From NCBI GenBank assembly GCA_046541515.1, contig JBKHDD010000255.1:1-5330 (forward strand): a DNA stretch of 5,330 nt, written 5' to 3'. Numbering within the stretch: position 1 is the stretch's first letter; each line of letters opens with the position of its first letter. This document shows positions 1 through 5,330 of the stretch, piece after piece. Under the pieces are notes generated by a model. That model ran no database searches. It saw only the letters and a program-made list of their open reading frames with translations, and had not been told where the DNA came from. The DNA is from CAYFVR01 sp046541515 (GTDB lineage Bacteria; Desulfobacterota; Desulfobacteria; Desulfobacterales; Desulfococcaceae). A program made the translations under genes and the position numbers.

Positions 1-1250
1 GACAGCGCCGGAAACAGCGACAGGATCACCAGCACGATCACGTCCATGATGACGAAGGGGATGGCCTGTTTGGCCACGGCGTCGATGTCGCCTTTGATGA
101 GGTTGGCGGCGGTGAAGAGATTGACGCCCACCGGCGGCGTGGCCTGTCCGATGGCCAGGGCCGAAATGAAGATGACGCCGTACCAGAGCGGATCGATGCC
201 GAAGGCGGCCAGCACCGGGATCAAAATCGGCATGATCAGGTAGGAGATGGAAATGGCGTCCAGCACCATCCCCAGGGCCAGCAGCAACAGGTTGACCAGG
301 ATGATCATCACCGCCGCGTTGGGCGATATCTGGACGATGAAGGCCGCCGCCTGGTCCACCACGCCGATGACCGATGCGGCCCAGGTGAAAATGCCGGCGA
401 AGACCACGATGAACATGATCACCGAGCTGGTGACGCTGGCGTCCACCAGCACGTTCACGAAATCCGCGACGGAGAGGGACCGGTAGATGAACACCGCCAC
501 GAACAGGCTGTAAAACACCGCCACCACCGCCGCTTCCGTGGGCGTGAAAATCCCGGTGTAAATTCCCCCCAGGATGATCACCGGCGAGAGAATCGCCCAG
601 AGCGACTGGCGAAACGCCTTCAGAATTTCCCGCCAAGACGCCCGTTCCGCAATGCCCCGGTAGCCATTCTTTTTGGAAATCCACCAGGCCACCGCCAACG
701 TCCCCACCCCGGTCAGCAGCCCCGGAATCACCCCGGCAAGAAACAGCGCGCTCACCGACACGCTGGTGATGTTCCCGTAAATGATGAAGGCGATGGAGGG
801 CGGGATGATGATGGAGAGGTCCGCCGCGTTGGCGATGAGGGCCCCGGAGAAATTCTTGTTGTAGCCGTGGCGGATCATGGGGGCCAGCAGGATGAGCCCC
901 ACCGCCGCCGTGGTGGCCGGTCCGGAGCCGGAAAGGGCCCCCCAGAACATGCAGGTGCAGACCGCCACCATGGCCAGGCCGCCCGTGGCCCGGCCCACCA
1001 GCAGCTCGAAAAACCGGGCGATGGTGGCCGCCAGCCCGGCCCGCTCCAGAATGACCCCGGCAAGGACGAAAAAGGGAATCGCCAGTAGCGGAAACGAGGC
1101 GATGCCGGTGGTGAAGTTGATGCCCAGCATCCCGATGCCCAGGTCGAAGGACCAGATGGTGACCACGGCGGAAATGCCCAGGGCGGTCCCGATGGGCAGC
1201 CCCAGGATCATCAGACCCAAAAAAAGCGCGGAGATCAGCAGAATTTCCAT
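1..1250 (-). CDS. dctM: TRAP transporter large permease, DctM family (3' end cut by window)
   Basis: This is the large inner-membrane subunit that carries solute, probably with sodium symport, after delivery by the periplasmic binding protein. Reading back from the ATG at 1250 gives 416 codons with no stop or frameshift. The family is usually about 425-430 residues, so only a short C-terminal tail lies beyond base 1. The protein is hydrophobic almost throughout, with many membrane helices. Family landmarks are GALSGSGPATTAAVG near residues 104-118, IIIPPSIAFIIYG near 147-159, GMVLD near 327-331, and IGQATPPVGVNLF near 367-379. The two half-sites, around SGSGPAT and ATPPVGVN, match the re-entrant hairpin regions known in this family. 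The start is fixed by AAGGA nine bases upstream and by the one-base overlap with the dctQ stop (TGATG), which implies translational coupling. The substrate cannot be read from this subunit. Confidence 0.96.
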   Translation of the reverse strand, partial: MEILLISALFLGLMILGLPIGTALGISAVVTIWSFDLGIGMLGINFTTGIASFPLLAIPFFVLAGVILERAGLAATIARFFELLVGRATGGLAMVAVCTCMFWGALSGSGPATTAAVGLILLAPMIRHGYNKNFSGALIANAADLSIIIPPSIAFIIYGNITSVSVSALFLAGVIPGLLTGVGTLAVAWWISKKNGYRGIAERASWREILKAFRQSLWAILSPVIILGGIYTGIFTPTEAAVVAVFYSLFVAVFIYRSLSVADFVNVLVDASVTSSVIMFIVVFAGIFTWAASVIGVVDQAAAFIVQISPNAAVMIILVNLLLLALGMVLDAISISYLIMPILIPVLAAFGIDPLWYGVIFISALAIGQATPPVGVNLFTAANLIKGDIDAVAKQAIPFVIMDVIVLVILSLFPAL

Positions 1251-1744
1251 CAGCCCGCGTCCTTCTCCACGGTGCGCAGCAGGTTCAGCCGGTGTTTCAG
1301 GTTGCGCAGAATGCCCCGGAACACGAAAATCGACAGCACCGGCACCCCGGCGTAGTAAATCCAGACCGGAATCCCCAGGGAACCTGACATGGCCTGAAAC
1401 AGGGTTACCTCGTCGTAAATCGCCCGGATCAAATACCAGTCCACCAGGATGAAGAGAAGGGCGCCGAGACCCGAACCCAGGTAGACCATCCCGATCTTCA
1501 TTGCCCGGGGGAATTTGCCGAAAAAGGTGACCATGCCGAGCTGGGCGCCCCGTTCGAAGGCGATGCCGGAGCCCACCACCGTCATCCAGACGAAGAGGTT
1601 GATGGTGATTTCCTCGGTGGCGGCGAAGGAAAAGTGGAACAGGTGGCGGCTGAGGATGTTGACAAAGGCGACGGACGCCATGACGAACAGCAGGATGGCC
1701 GCGATCCAGTAGTCGAGGCGAATTCGCCGAAGTTCTTGGAACAT
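1250..1744 (-). CDS. dctQ: TRAP transporter small permease, DctQ family
   Basis: This is the small membrane subunit that pairs with DctM and helps dock the binding protein. The 164-residue product has four predicted membrane helices, at about residues 13-31, 47-64, 84-105 and 126-145. Between the first two is the family-like stretch FAATEEITINLFVWMTVVGS (residues 40-59), with an acidic pair (E44, E45) and an arginine (R65) just after helix two. The length is typical of the family. An in-frame ATG at 1828 would add 28 residues, but those are polar, proline/arginine-rich and unlike DctQ. The ATG at 1744 has GGAG six bases upstream, at 1754-1751, so I chose it. The stop overlaps the dctM start by one base. 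The gene lies 252 bases downstream of dctP, behind a terminator hairpin, so it depends on read-through or on an internal promoter that I could not identify. Confidence 0.93.
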   Translation of the reverse strand: MFQELRRIRLDYWIAAILLFVMASVAFVNILSRHLFHFSFAATEEITINLFVWMTVVGSGIAFERGAQLGMVTFFGKFPRAMKIGMVYLGSGLGALLFILVDWYLIRAIYDEVTLFQAMSGSLGIPVWIYYAGVPVLSIFVFRGILRNLKHRLNLLRTVEKDAG

Positions 1745-1750
1745 GAAGCA

Positions 1751-1754
1751 CTCC
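1751..1754 (-). promoter_or_regulatory. Ribosome binding site deciding the dctQ start
   Basis: On the minus strand GGAG lies six bases before the ATG at 1744. No comparable site precedes the longer in-frame start at 1828. This supports the short 164-residue reading of dctQ. Confidence 0.7.
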
Positions 1755-1852
1755 GTGGTGCCGCGGAATCGGCGGGCGCCGGCCGGGGAATGGTCCGCCG
1801 GGAACCTGCGGGAAGGTGGAAAACCCAATGCCGTTCAATTGGGGAAATTATC

Positions 1853-1876
1853 GTAGGGGCGTATTGCATACGCCCC
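1853..1876 (+). repeat. REP-like hairpin with GTAG head
   Basis: The sequence GTAG is followed by an 8-bp perfect stem (GGGCGTAT at 1857-1864 with ATACGCCC at 1868-1875) around the loop TGC. G1856 and C1876 can add a ninth pair. A GTAG tetranucleotide at the foot of a hairpin is the known hallmark of REP sequences recognised by REP-associated tyrosine transposases. It lies in the gap between dctP and dctQ, where such repeats are common and can affect mRNA stability. Two weaker dyads flank it: CCCAAT/ATTGGG at 1824-1843 and CCCGG/CCGGG at 1874-1888. Assignment as a REP rests on architecture only, since no second copy of this exact sequence is in the window. Confidence 0.55.
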
Positions 1877-1942
1877 GGGCCAACCGGGTTCCTTCGTTCA
1901 TTTGGAATCCCAAAGGGGACGCCACCGACGGCGGACGGATAC

Positions 1943-1979
1943 AAAAACGCCCCGGAAACGCCGGTCGGCGTCCGGGGCG
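1943..1979 (-). terminator. Intrinsic terminator or attenuator after dctP, before dctQ
   Basis: On the minus strand, 17 bases after the dctP stop, there is a 9-bp perfect outer stem (CGCCCCGGA with TCCGGGGCG; plus-strand arms 1948-1956 and 1971-1979). Inside it is a 4-bp CGCC/GGCG stem with a GACC loop, offset by a two-base bulge. The 3' side runs directly into TTTTTGT (1947-1941). This is a textbook Rho-independent terminator for minus-strand transcription. Because dctQ and dctM follow with no obvious promoter of their own, it probably acts as a partial terminator that leaves dctP more abundant than dctQM, a pattern known for binding-protein transport operons. Confidence 0.85.
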
Positions 1980-1996
1980 GAATTAAGCGACGGGCG

Positions 1997-3070
1997 TCAG
2001 TTGCCGGCCATGTCGGCCTTGGCCTTTTCGTAAAGGTCCTCGCCGATTTCCGGCACCCACTTGTCGTAGACGGTCTTCGTCTTTTCGGCGAAGGCTTTTT
2101 GCTCCTCTTCGGTCAGGAACGTGACCTTCATCCCCTTCTCCTCCATGTGGGCCACGGGATCGGGAACCTCCATTTCGAAGTCGAATTCTTCCTTCAGGAT
2201 TTTCAGGCTTTCCCCGTTGTCCAGCCCGGCCCGGCAAAGCGCTTTTTCAAACCGGGACGATTCTTCGGCCGCCTCGCGGATGGCCCGCTGGATGTCCGGC
2301 GGAAACTTCTGCCACTCGCGCTTGCCCCAGTAGACGATCAGCGGGTCCACCAGATAGTTCCAGAAGGTGGCGTACTGATGGTATTGCCAGATCTGCACCG
2401 GAATGAGCACGCCCACCGGATTTTCCTGGCCGTCCACCACGCCCTGCTGAAAAGCGGTCTGGGCGTCGCCCCAGTTCATGTTCACCGGGTCCGCGCCCAG
2501 GGCGCGAAAGATGTCGATGAAAATCGGGCTGCCCACCACCCGCAGCCGCATGCCTTCCATGTCGGCCGGGGTCCGGATTTCCCGCTTGCTGTTGGTCACC
2601 TGACGGAATCCGTTCTCGGCCCAGGCCAGACCGATCAGCCCTTTCCGGTCCATGGCCTCGAAAAGGGTTCGGCCGGTGACCCCGTTTTCCAGCCGGTCCA
2701 GGTTTTCGAAATTGTTGATGAAAAACGGCAGGGAGAAGACGTTCATCTCCGGGATGACCGGGGCGGCGTTGATGGTGGATTCGTAGGCGCAGTCGATGAT
2801 GCCGCTGGCCACCATCTGGGGGGATTTGAGCTGGGCGCCTTTGAGCAGGGCGCTGCCGAAATAGGGCTTGATGTTGATTTTGCCGTCGGTTTTTTCCCGC
2901 ACCAGATCGGCGAACTTGGTGGCGCCCATGCCCCAGTAGAAGCTGGGCCCCACGTTGACGGTCATTTTGTACTCTTTTTTGTAGTCCATGGCGTCGGCCC
3001 CGGAGACGACGACCCATGAAAAAATCAGGGCCAGGGCCGCAGCCAGGGAATTCCGAAGGATGAATGGCAT
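1997..3070 (-). CDS. dctP: TRAP transporter substrate-binding protein, DctP family
   Basis: This periplasmic receptor binds the solute, typically a carboxylate, and delivers it to DctQM. The product is 357 residues, the usual family length. It has a Sec signal peptide: a basic start, a hydrophobic core at about residues 8-23, and a likely cut after GADA at residue 27. The mature protein shows DctP landmarks. INIKPYFGSALLKG (66-79) is the early strand-and-turn region. IRTPADMEGMRLRVVGSP (165-182) contains R177, aligned with the arginine that clamps substrate carboxylates in the family. MNWGDAQTAFQQGVVDGQEN (198-217) is the second conserved binding-site block. A methionine 50 codons upstream (3220) is in frame, but the extension is arginine/proline-rich and would bury the signal peptide. 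The ATG at 3070 has AAAGGAG six bases upstream. The exact substrate is unknown; the arginine suggests an organic acid. Confidence 0.95.
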   Translation of the reverse strand: MPFILRNSLAAALALIFSWVVVSGADAMDYKKEYKMTVNVGPSFYWGMGATKFADLVREKTDGKINIKPYFGSALLKGAQLKSPQMVASGIIDCAYESTINAAPVIPEMNVFSLPFFINNFENLDRLENGVTGRTLFEAMDRKGLIGLAWAENGFRQVTNSKREIRTPADMEGMRLRVVGSPIFIDIFRALGADPVNMNWGDAQTAFQQGVVDGQENPVGVLIPVQIWQYHQYATFWNYLVDPLIVYWGKREWQKFPPDIQRAIREAAEESSRFEKALCRAGLDNGESLKILKEEFDFEMEVPDPVAHMEEKGMKVTFLTEEEQKAFAEKTKTVYDKWVPEIGEDLYEKAKADMAGN

Positions 3071-3076
3071 ACTCCG

Positions 3077-3083
3077 CTCCTTT
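3077..3083 (-). promoter_or_regulatory. Ribosome binding site deciding the dctP start
   Basis: AAAGGAG on the minus strand lies six bases before the ATG at 3070. It favours this start over the in-frame ATG at 3220 and places the signal peptide at the true N terminus. Confidence 0.8.
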
Positions 3084-3118
3084 CGATTTCGGGTGATCCG
3101 TTCTGGGCCATCCGGGGG

Positions 3119-3157
3119 GCGGGGAAGGATTCTCCCCGCGAAACCGGCCCGGCCGGT
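3119..3157. promoter_or_regulatory. Two adjacent small dyads in the dctP leader
   Basis: GCGGGGA (3119-3125) pairs with TCCCCGC (3133-3139) across a 7-base loop. Immediately beyond it, ACCGGC (3143-3148) pairs with GCCGGT (3152-3157) across a 3-base loop. They lie between the AT-rich island and the dctP start, so they could be leader hairpins or regulator-binding dyads. Neither is followed by a T-run on either strand, so they are not intrinsic terminators. In such GC-rich DNA, chance pairing is a real alternative. Confidence 0.3.
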
Positions 3158-3177
3158 GCAAAATGCCGTGTGAATTG

Positions 3178-3200
3178 GGTGAAAATAATATAATCTGGGT
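3178..3200 (+). promoter_or_regulatory. AT-rich island with TATAAT box, candidate promoter region for the divergent genes
   Basis: GAAAATAATATAATC is a sharp AT-rich patch in otherwise GC-rich DNA, within the 216-base gap between the divergent dctP and chemoreceptor genes. A perfect TATAAT is at 3189-3194 on the plus strand, about 92 bases before the chemoreceptor start. No good TTGACA-like box sits 16-18 bases upstream, so an activator or another sigma factor may be needed. The minus strand offers TATATT (3192-3187), which could serve dctP, again without a convincing -35 box. Confidence 0.4.
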
Positions 3201-3269
3201 TCTGACCGCCGGTTTTTCATGAAAAATTTGCCCGGCCTTTTGATCTATGCCATGGACCCCGGGAAAAGT

Positions 3270-3278
3270 AAAGGAGGT
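3270..3278 (+). promoter_or_regulatory. Strong ribosome binding site of the chemoreceptor gene
   Basis: AAAGGAGGT is a nearly full match to the anti-Shine-Dalgarno sequence, eight bases before the ATG at 3287. It fixes the start and suggests efficient translation. An out-of-frame ATG at 3247 lies upstream of it and has no comparable site. Confidence 0.85.
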
Positions 3279-3286
3279 CTCCAGCC

Positions 3287-5050
3287 ATGCGCTTCAGCCT
3301 GACCATCGGCCGGAAAATCGGCCTGGGATTCGCGCTCGTTCTGTTGCCGACCCTGGCCACCGGCGGCGCCGGCTATTTGGCCATGACCCGGGCATTGGAG
3401 GGGGCGTCCCTGTTTTCCCGCCTGGGGGACGTTCGGGCCGATTTTTGGGCGGCGGTGGCCGGGACCGAACGCCATCTCGGCCACGCCTATGCCGAAGGCC
3501 GGGACCTTCAGCGGGAGTCGGCCGCCGCGGTTCGAAGCCGGCTGGAACGGTGCGATGAAAATCTCGCCGCCATGGCGTTTTCCGGCCTGGAGGCGGCGCG
3601 GGAGGGGGCCGAGGCCGAGGTCGAGGGATACCGGGCCTCGTTCGACGCCTACGATTCCGCCGAACGGCAAAAGATCGCCCTGGCTTCGGAAATCGAGGAA
3701 CGGCTGGCGGCGTTGGGAGGCGCCATTCGCCGGGGCGAGTTCATGATCGAGGACCTCCAGAACGCCCACGCCCTGCTCCGGGCCTCCGCCGCCGCCTATT
3801 TCGAGCGGTCGAGCCCCGTCCGGTACGGGACGCTCCAGCGGGCCCTGAATGGTCTGGACCGGGCCGCGGCGGAGTGGCACGAACTGGTTCGGGGCAGCGA
3901 CGCCCATCGGGAGGTGGCGGAGCGGGTGTCGGCGCTGGCCCGGGCCCTTTCCCGGGATACGGCCGCCTACTACGATCATGCGTTGCGGCAAAACGCCGCG
4001 ATTTTGTTGATGAACGGCCACCGGGACGCCCTGGAAACGGCGGTGGCGGAACTCTCCGAGACGGCGCGGGAGCGGCTTCGGGCCATCCGTCGGGGGGCCC
4101 TGTTCCGGCTGGCCGGTTTCGTCTTGGCGGCGCTGGCGGGCGGGATTGGATTCGCCGTCTGGGTGACGCGCTCCACGGTGCGGCGCGTTCGATCGGCGGT
4201 GGGACGGGTGGGCCAAGGCGCCCGCCAGACCCGAAGCGCGGCCGGGCAAATCGCCGCGGCCAGCCAAGAACTGGCGGAAGGGGCCGCGGCCCAGGCGTCG
4301 GCCCTGGAGCAGACCGCCGCCGCCACCGAAAGCCTGACGGAGCGAACCCGGCGGAATTTGGAAATTTCCGCGGAGGTGGTATCCCGGGTGAAATCCATGG
4401 GCGACCGTTTTCGGGAGGTGGGCGAGGCCGGGCGCCGGATGGGCGAAACCATGGAAGAATTGTCGGATTCCAGCCGGCGGATGGCGCTGATTCTGGAGAC
4501 CATCGACGACATCGCCTTTCAGACCAATCTGCTGGCGCTCAACGCGGCGGTGGAAGCGGCCCGGGCGGGCCAATCCGGCGCGGGCTTCGCGGTGGTGGCC
4601 GGAGAGGTGCGGCGGCTGGCCAAGGACTGCGCGGCGGCTTCGGGAGAAACCGGAGAGATCATCGACGCGGCGGCGGAACGGATTCGCCGGAGCGCGGACC
4701 AGGCCGAATCGCTCCGGGTGCTGGTGCGGGAGCTATCCGCCGAGGGGGCCGAAGTGGGGGGGCGAATCGAGGAAATTTCCGAATATTCCCGGGAACAAGC
4801 CGTCGGGCTGGATCAGATCAACGCCGCCATTTCGGAGGTGAACCGCCTCACCAGCGCCGCCGCCGCCAACGCCGAAGAGCTGGCCGCCGCCACGACGGAA
4901 CTGGACACCCAGGCGGAGGCCATGGGGGATTCCGTGGCGGGGTTGGCGAGGATGATTGGGAGGGTTGGTCGGGTGGATAGACGGGGCGGAGTGAAGCGGA
5001 TTGCGGGAGTGGTGGAAGCGCCGGCGGTTTCCGAGGAAGGGCGGCGATGA
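3287..5050 (+). CDS. Methyl-accepting chemotaxis protein with large helical periplasmic sensor and minimal HAMP linker
   Basis: This inner-membrane chemoreceptor (587 residues) signals to CheA/CheW. Membrane helix one is at about residues 12-33 and helix two at about 271-293. Between them are about 237 alanine- and charge-rich, probably all-helical residues, a size fitting a helical bimodular (HBM)-like sensor; that assignment is inference. The cytoplasmic part is a long coiled coil with two methylation-type motifs, SALEQTAA (338-345) and ANAEELAA (527-534). The conserved signalling tip, IAFQTNLLALNAAVEAARAG (409-428), is followed by GFAVVAGEVRRLA (433-445). Tip Q429 stands where glutamate is usual. 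Only about 27 residues separate helix two from the first methylation helix, too few for a full HAMP domain of about 50 residues. The C terminus is a short arginine-rich tail without an NWETF-like CheR/CheB tether. The gene diverges from dctP, so it may sense the solute carried by that transporter. Confidence 0.95.
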   Translation: MRFSLTIGRKIGLGFALVLLPTLATGGAGYLAMTRALEGASLFSRLGDVRADFWAAVAGTERHLGHAYAEGRDLQRESAAAVRSRLERCDENLAAMAFSGLEAAREGAEAEVEGYRASFDAYDSAERQKIALASEIEERLAALGGAIRRGEFMIEDLQNAHALLRASAAAYFERSSPVRYGTLQRALNGLDRAAAEWHELVRGSDAHREVAERVSALARALSRDTAAYYDHALRQNAAILLMNGHRDALETAVAELSETARERLRAIRRGALFRLAGFVLAALAGGIGFAVWVTRSTVRRVRSAVGRVGQGARQTRSAAGQIAAASQELAEGAAAQASALEQTAAATESLTERTRRNLEISAEVVSRVKSMGDRFREVGEAGRRMGETMEELSDSSRRMALILETIDDIAFQTNLLALNAAVEAARAGQSGAGFAVVAGEVRRLAKDCAAASGETGEIIDAAAERIRRSADQAESLRVLVRELSAEGAEVGGRIEEISEYSREQAVGLDQINAAISEVNRLTSAAAANAEELAAATTELDTQAEAMGDSVAGLARMIGRVGRVDRRGGVKRIAGVVEAPAVSEEGRR

Positions 5051-5065
5051 GGTGTGCGCTCATCC

Positions 5066-5137
5066 GGGAGCGACGAGTTGTACTCGTCGCCGGATTCCGC
5101 CGAAGCCCCGATTCGACGAGTACAACTCGTCGCTCCC
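5066..5137. repeat. BIME-like element: two inverted REP-type hairpins, perfect 24-bp arms
   Basis: The left arm (5066-5089) and right arm (5114-5137) are perfect reverse complements over 24 bases, with a 24-base spacer. Each arm is also a hairpin in itself. After a GGAG head (5067-5070), CGACGAGT pairs with ACTCGTCG around TGT, and the right arm mirrors this with ACA and a closing CTCC. A head tetranucleotide plus hairpin, doubled in inverted orientation, is the organisation of bacterial interspersed mosaic elements (BIMEs) built from REP units. It begins 16 bases after the chemoreceptor stop and lies between convergent genes, the usual site for such elements. It may act as a 3' mRNA stabiliser or transcription block. 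No T-run follows on either strand, so a simple intrinsic terminator is unlikely. Confidence 0.75.
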
Positions 5138-5172
5138 AGAGGGCTGCGGTTCAATCTTTCTTGCAATTCGCC

Positions 5173-5330
5173 TTATTGCCTTTCCCTGACTTCTTTGATG
5201 TAGTCAACGATTTCTTCCCGGGTCAGGCCGAGGTCGAGATCTGGTAAATTGTAGGCAGCTCCTTCTTTCTGGGAGGCAAGCTGCACAATGAACAGTTCTC
5301 CGCTCTTGCTCTTTATCATCACCTCATTTT
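5173..5330 (-). CDS. Small hypothetical protein, 3' part (5' end probably beyond window)
   Basis: On the minus strand a frame is open from the right edge to a TAA at 5175-5173. From the ATG at 5319 it would encode 48 residues beginning MIKSKSGELFIVQLASQK and ending GLTREEIVDYIKEVRERQ. The GAGGTG abutting that ATG is too close to be a normal ribosome site, and the frame continues through GTG, GAG and AAT to the edge. The real start may therefore lie outside. The start of the visible part looks like beta strand, and the end is a charged amphipathic helix. The EEIV..I+E.R tail recalls the C-terminal tails of some small VapB-type antitoxins, but this is only resemblance and I do not recognise the family. 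GC is about 48% by hand count, well below the chemoreceptor gene, suggesting a different origin. It converges on the chemoreceptor gene across the BIME-like repeat. Confidence 0.55.
   Translation of the reverse strand, partial: NEVMIKSKSGELFIVQLASQKEGAAYNLPDLDLGLTREEIVDYIKEVRERQ

Noticed and set aside
46..486. Two plus-strand open frames opposite dctM
   Set aside because: The minus-strand dctM reading is continuous and carries all the family motifs, whereas these frames are methionine/threonine-rich shadows without ribosome sites of note.
1745..1828. 28-residue N-terminal extension of dctQ
   Set aside because: The extension is polar and unlike the family, and a good ribosome site precedes the internal ATG at 1744.
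1634..3019. 461-codon plus-strand open frame antisense to dctP and dctQ
   Set aside because: It lies opposite two recognised genes and has a low-complexity, histidine/glycine/valine-rich composition with no family features. Long antisense frames are expected in GC-rich coding DNA.
3071..3220. 50-residue N-terminal extension of dctP
   Set aside because: It would place the signal peptide internally, and the ATG at 3070 has a strong, well-spaced ribosome site.
3245..4573. 442-codon minus-strand open frame antisense to the chemoreceptor
   Set aside because: The proline/glycine/arginine-rich translation is typical of a shadow frame, and the plus-strand chemoreceptor is unambiguous.
4958..4986. 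Possible G-quadruplex near the chemoreceptor 3' end
   Set aside because: There are four G-runs, but loops of 1, 6 and 9 bases make it weak, and G-runs are common by chance in this GC-rich coding sequence.
5066..5137. CRISPR or insertion-sequence ends as an explanation for the inverted repeat
   Set aside because: There is only one inverted pair with a 24-base spacer, no direct repeats, no transposase and no visible target duplication; the REP/BIME form fits better.
5047..5247. Short plus-strand frames across the inverted repeat
   Set aside because: They translate the palindrome itself (repeated RR/STTR-like residues) and have no ribosome site or family resemblance.

Overview
This is a GC-rich bacterial window of ordinary coding density. 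It holds two complete transport genes and nearly all of a third on the minus strand, one complete chemoreceptor on the plus strand, and the end of a small gene at the right edge. Gene content, codon bias and chemoreceptor style fit a free-living motile Gram-negative bacterium. A Desulfobacterota-type (former deltaproteobacterial) host is my best guess, but this is inference, because no taxonomic marker is present.

Layout. Positions 1-3070 on the minus strand carry a TRAP (tripartite ATP-independent periplasmic) transporter in the order dctP, dctQ, dctM. dctP is the periplasmic binding protein, dctQ the small membrane subunit and dctM the large membrane subunit, which runs off the left edge lacking only its last few residues. 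dctQ and dctM overlap by one base (TGATG). dctP is separated from dctQ by 252 bases containing a strong hairpin-plus-T-run terminator and a second, REP-like hairpin. Positions 3071-3286 form a divergent intergenic region with an AT-rich island and a TATAAT box. Positions 3287-5050 on the plus strand encode a methyl-accepting chemotaxis protein (MCP) with a large helical periplasmic domain and almost no HAMP linker. Positions 5066-5137 hold a perfect 24-bp inverted repeat in which each arm is itself a hairpin, a BIME-like pair of REP sequences. At 5173-5330 (minus) is the 3' part of a small gene of clearly lower GC (about 48% by hand count).

How the parts may work together. DctP captures an organic acid or similar anionic solute in the periplasm and hands it to the DctQM sodium symporter. 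The divergently placed MCP may steer swimming toward the same solute, sensed directly or through loaded DctP. The terminator after dctP would let the binding protein be made in excess over the membrane subunits.

No unprecedented gene system is evident. The most noteworthy items are the two REP-like hairpins of shared design but different sequence, the internal terminator, the HAMP-poor receptor beside the transporter, and the composition change at the right edge.
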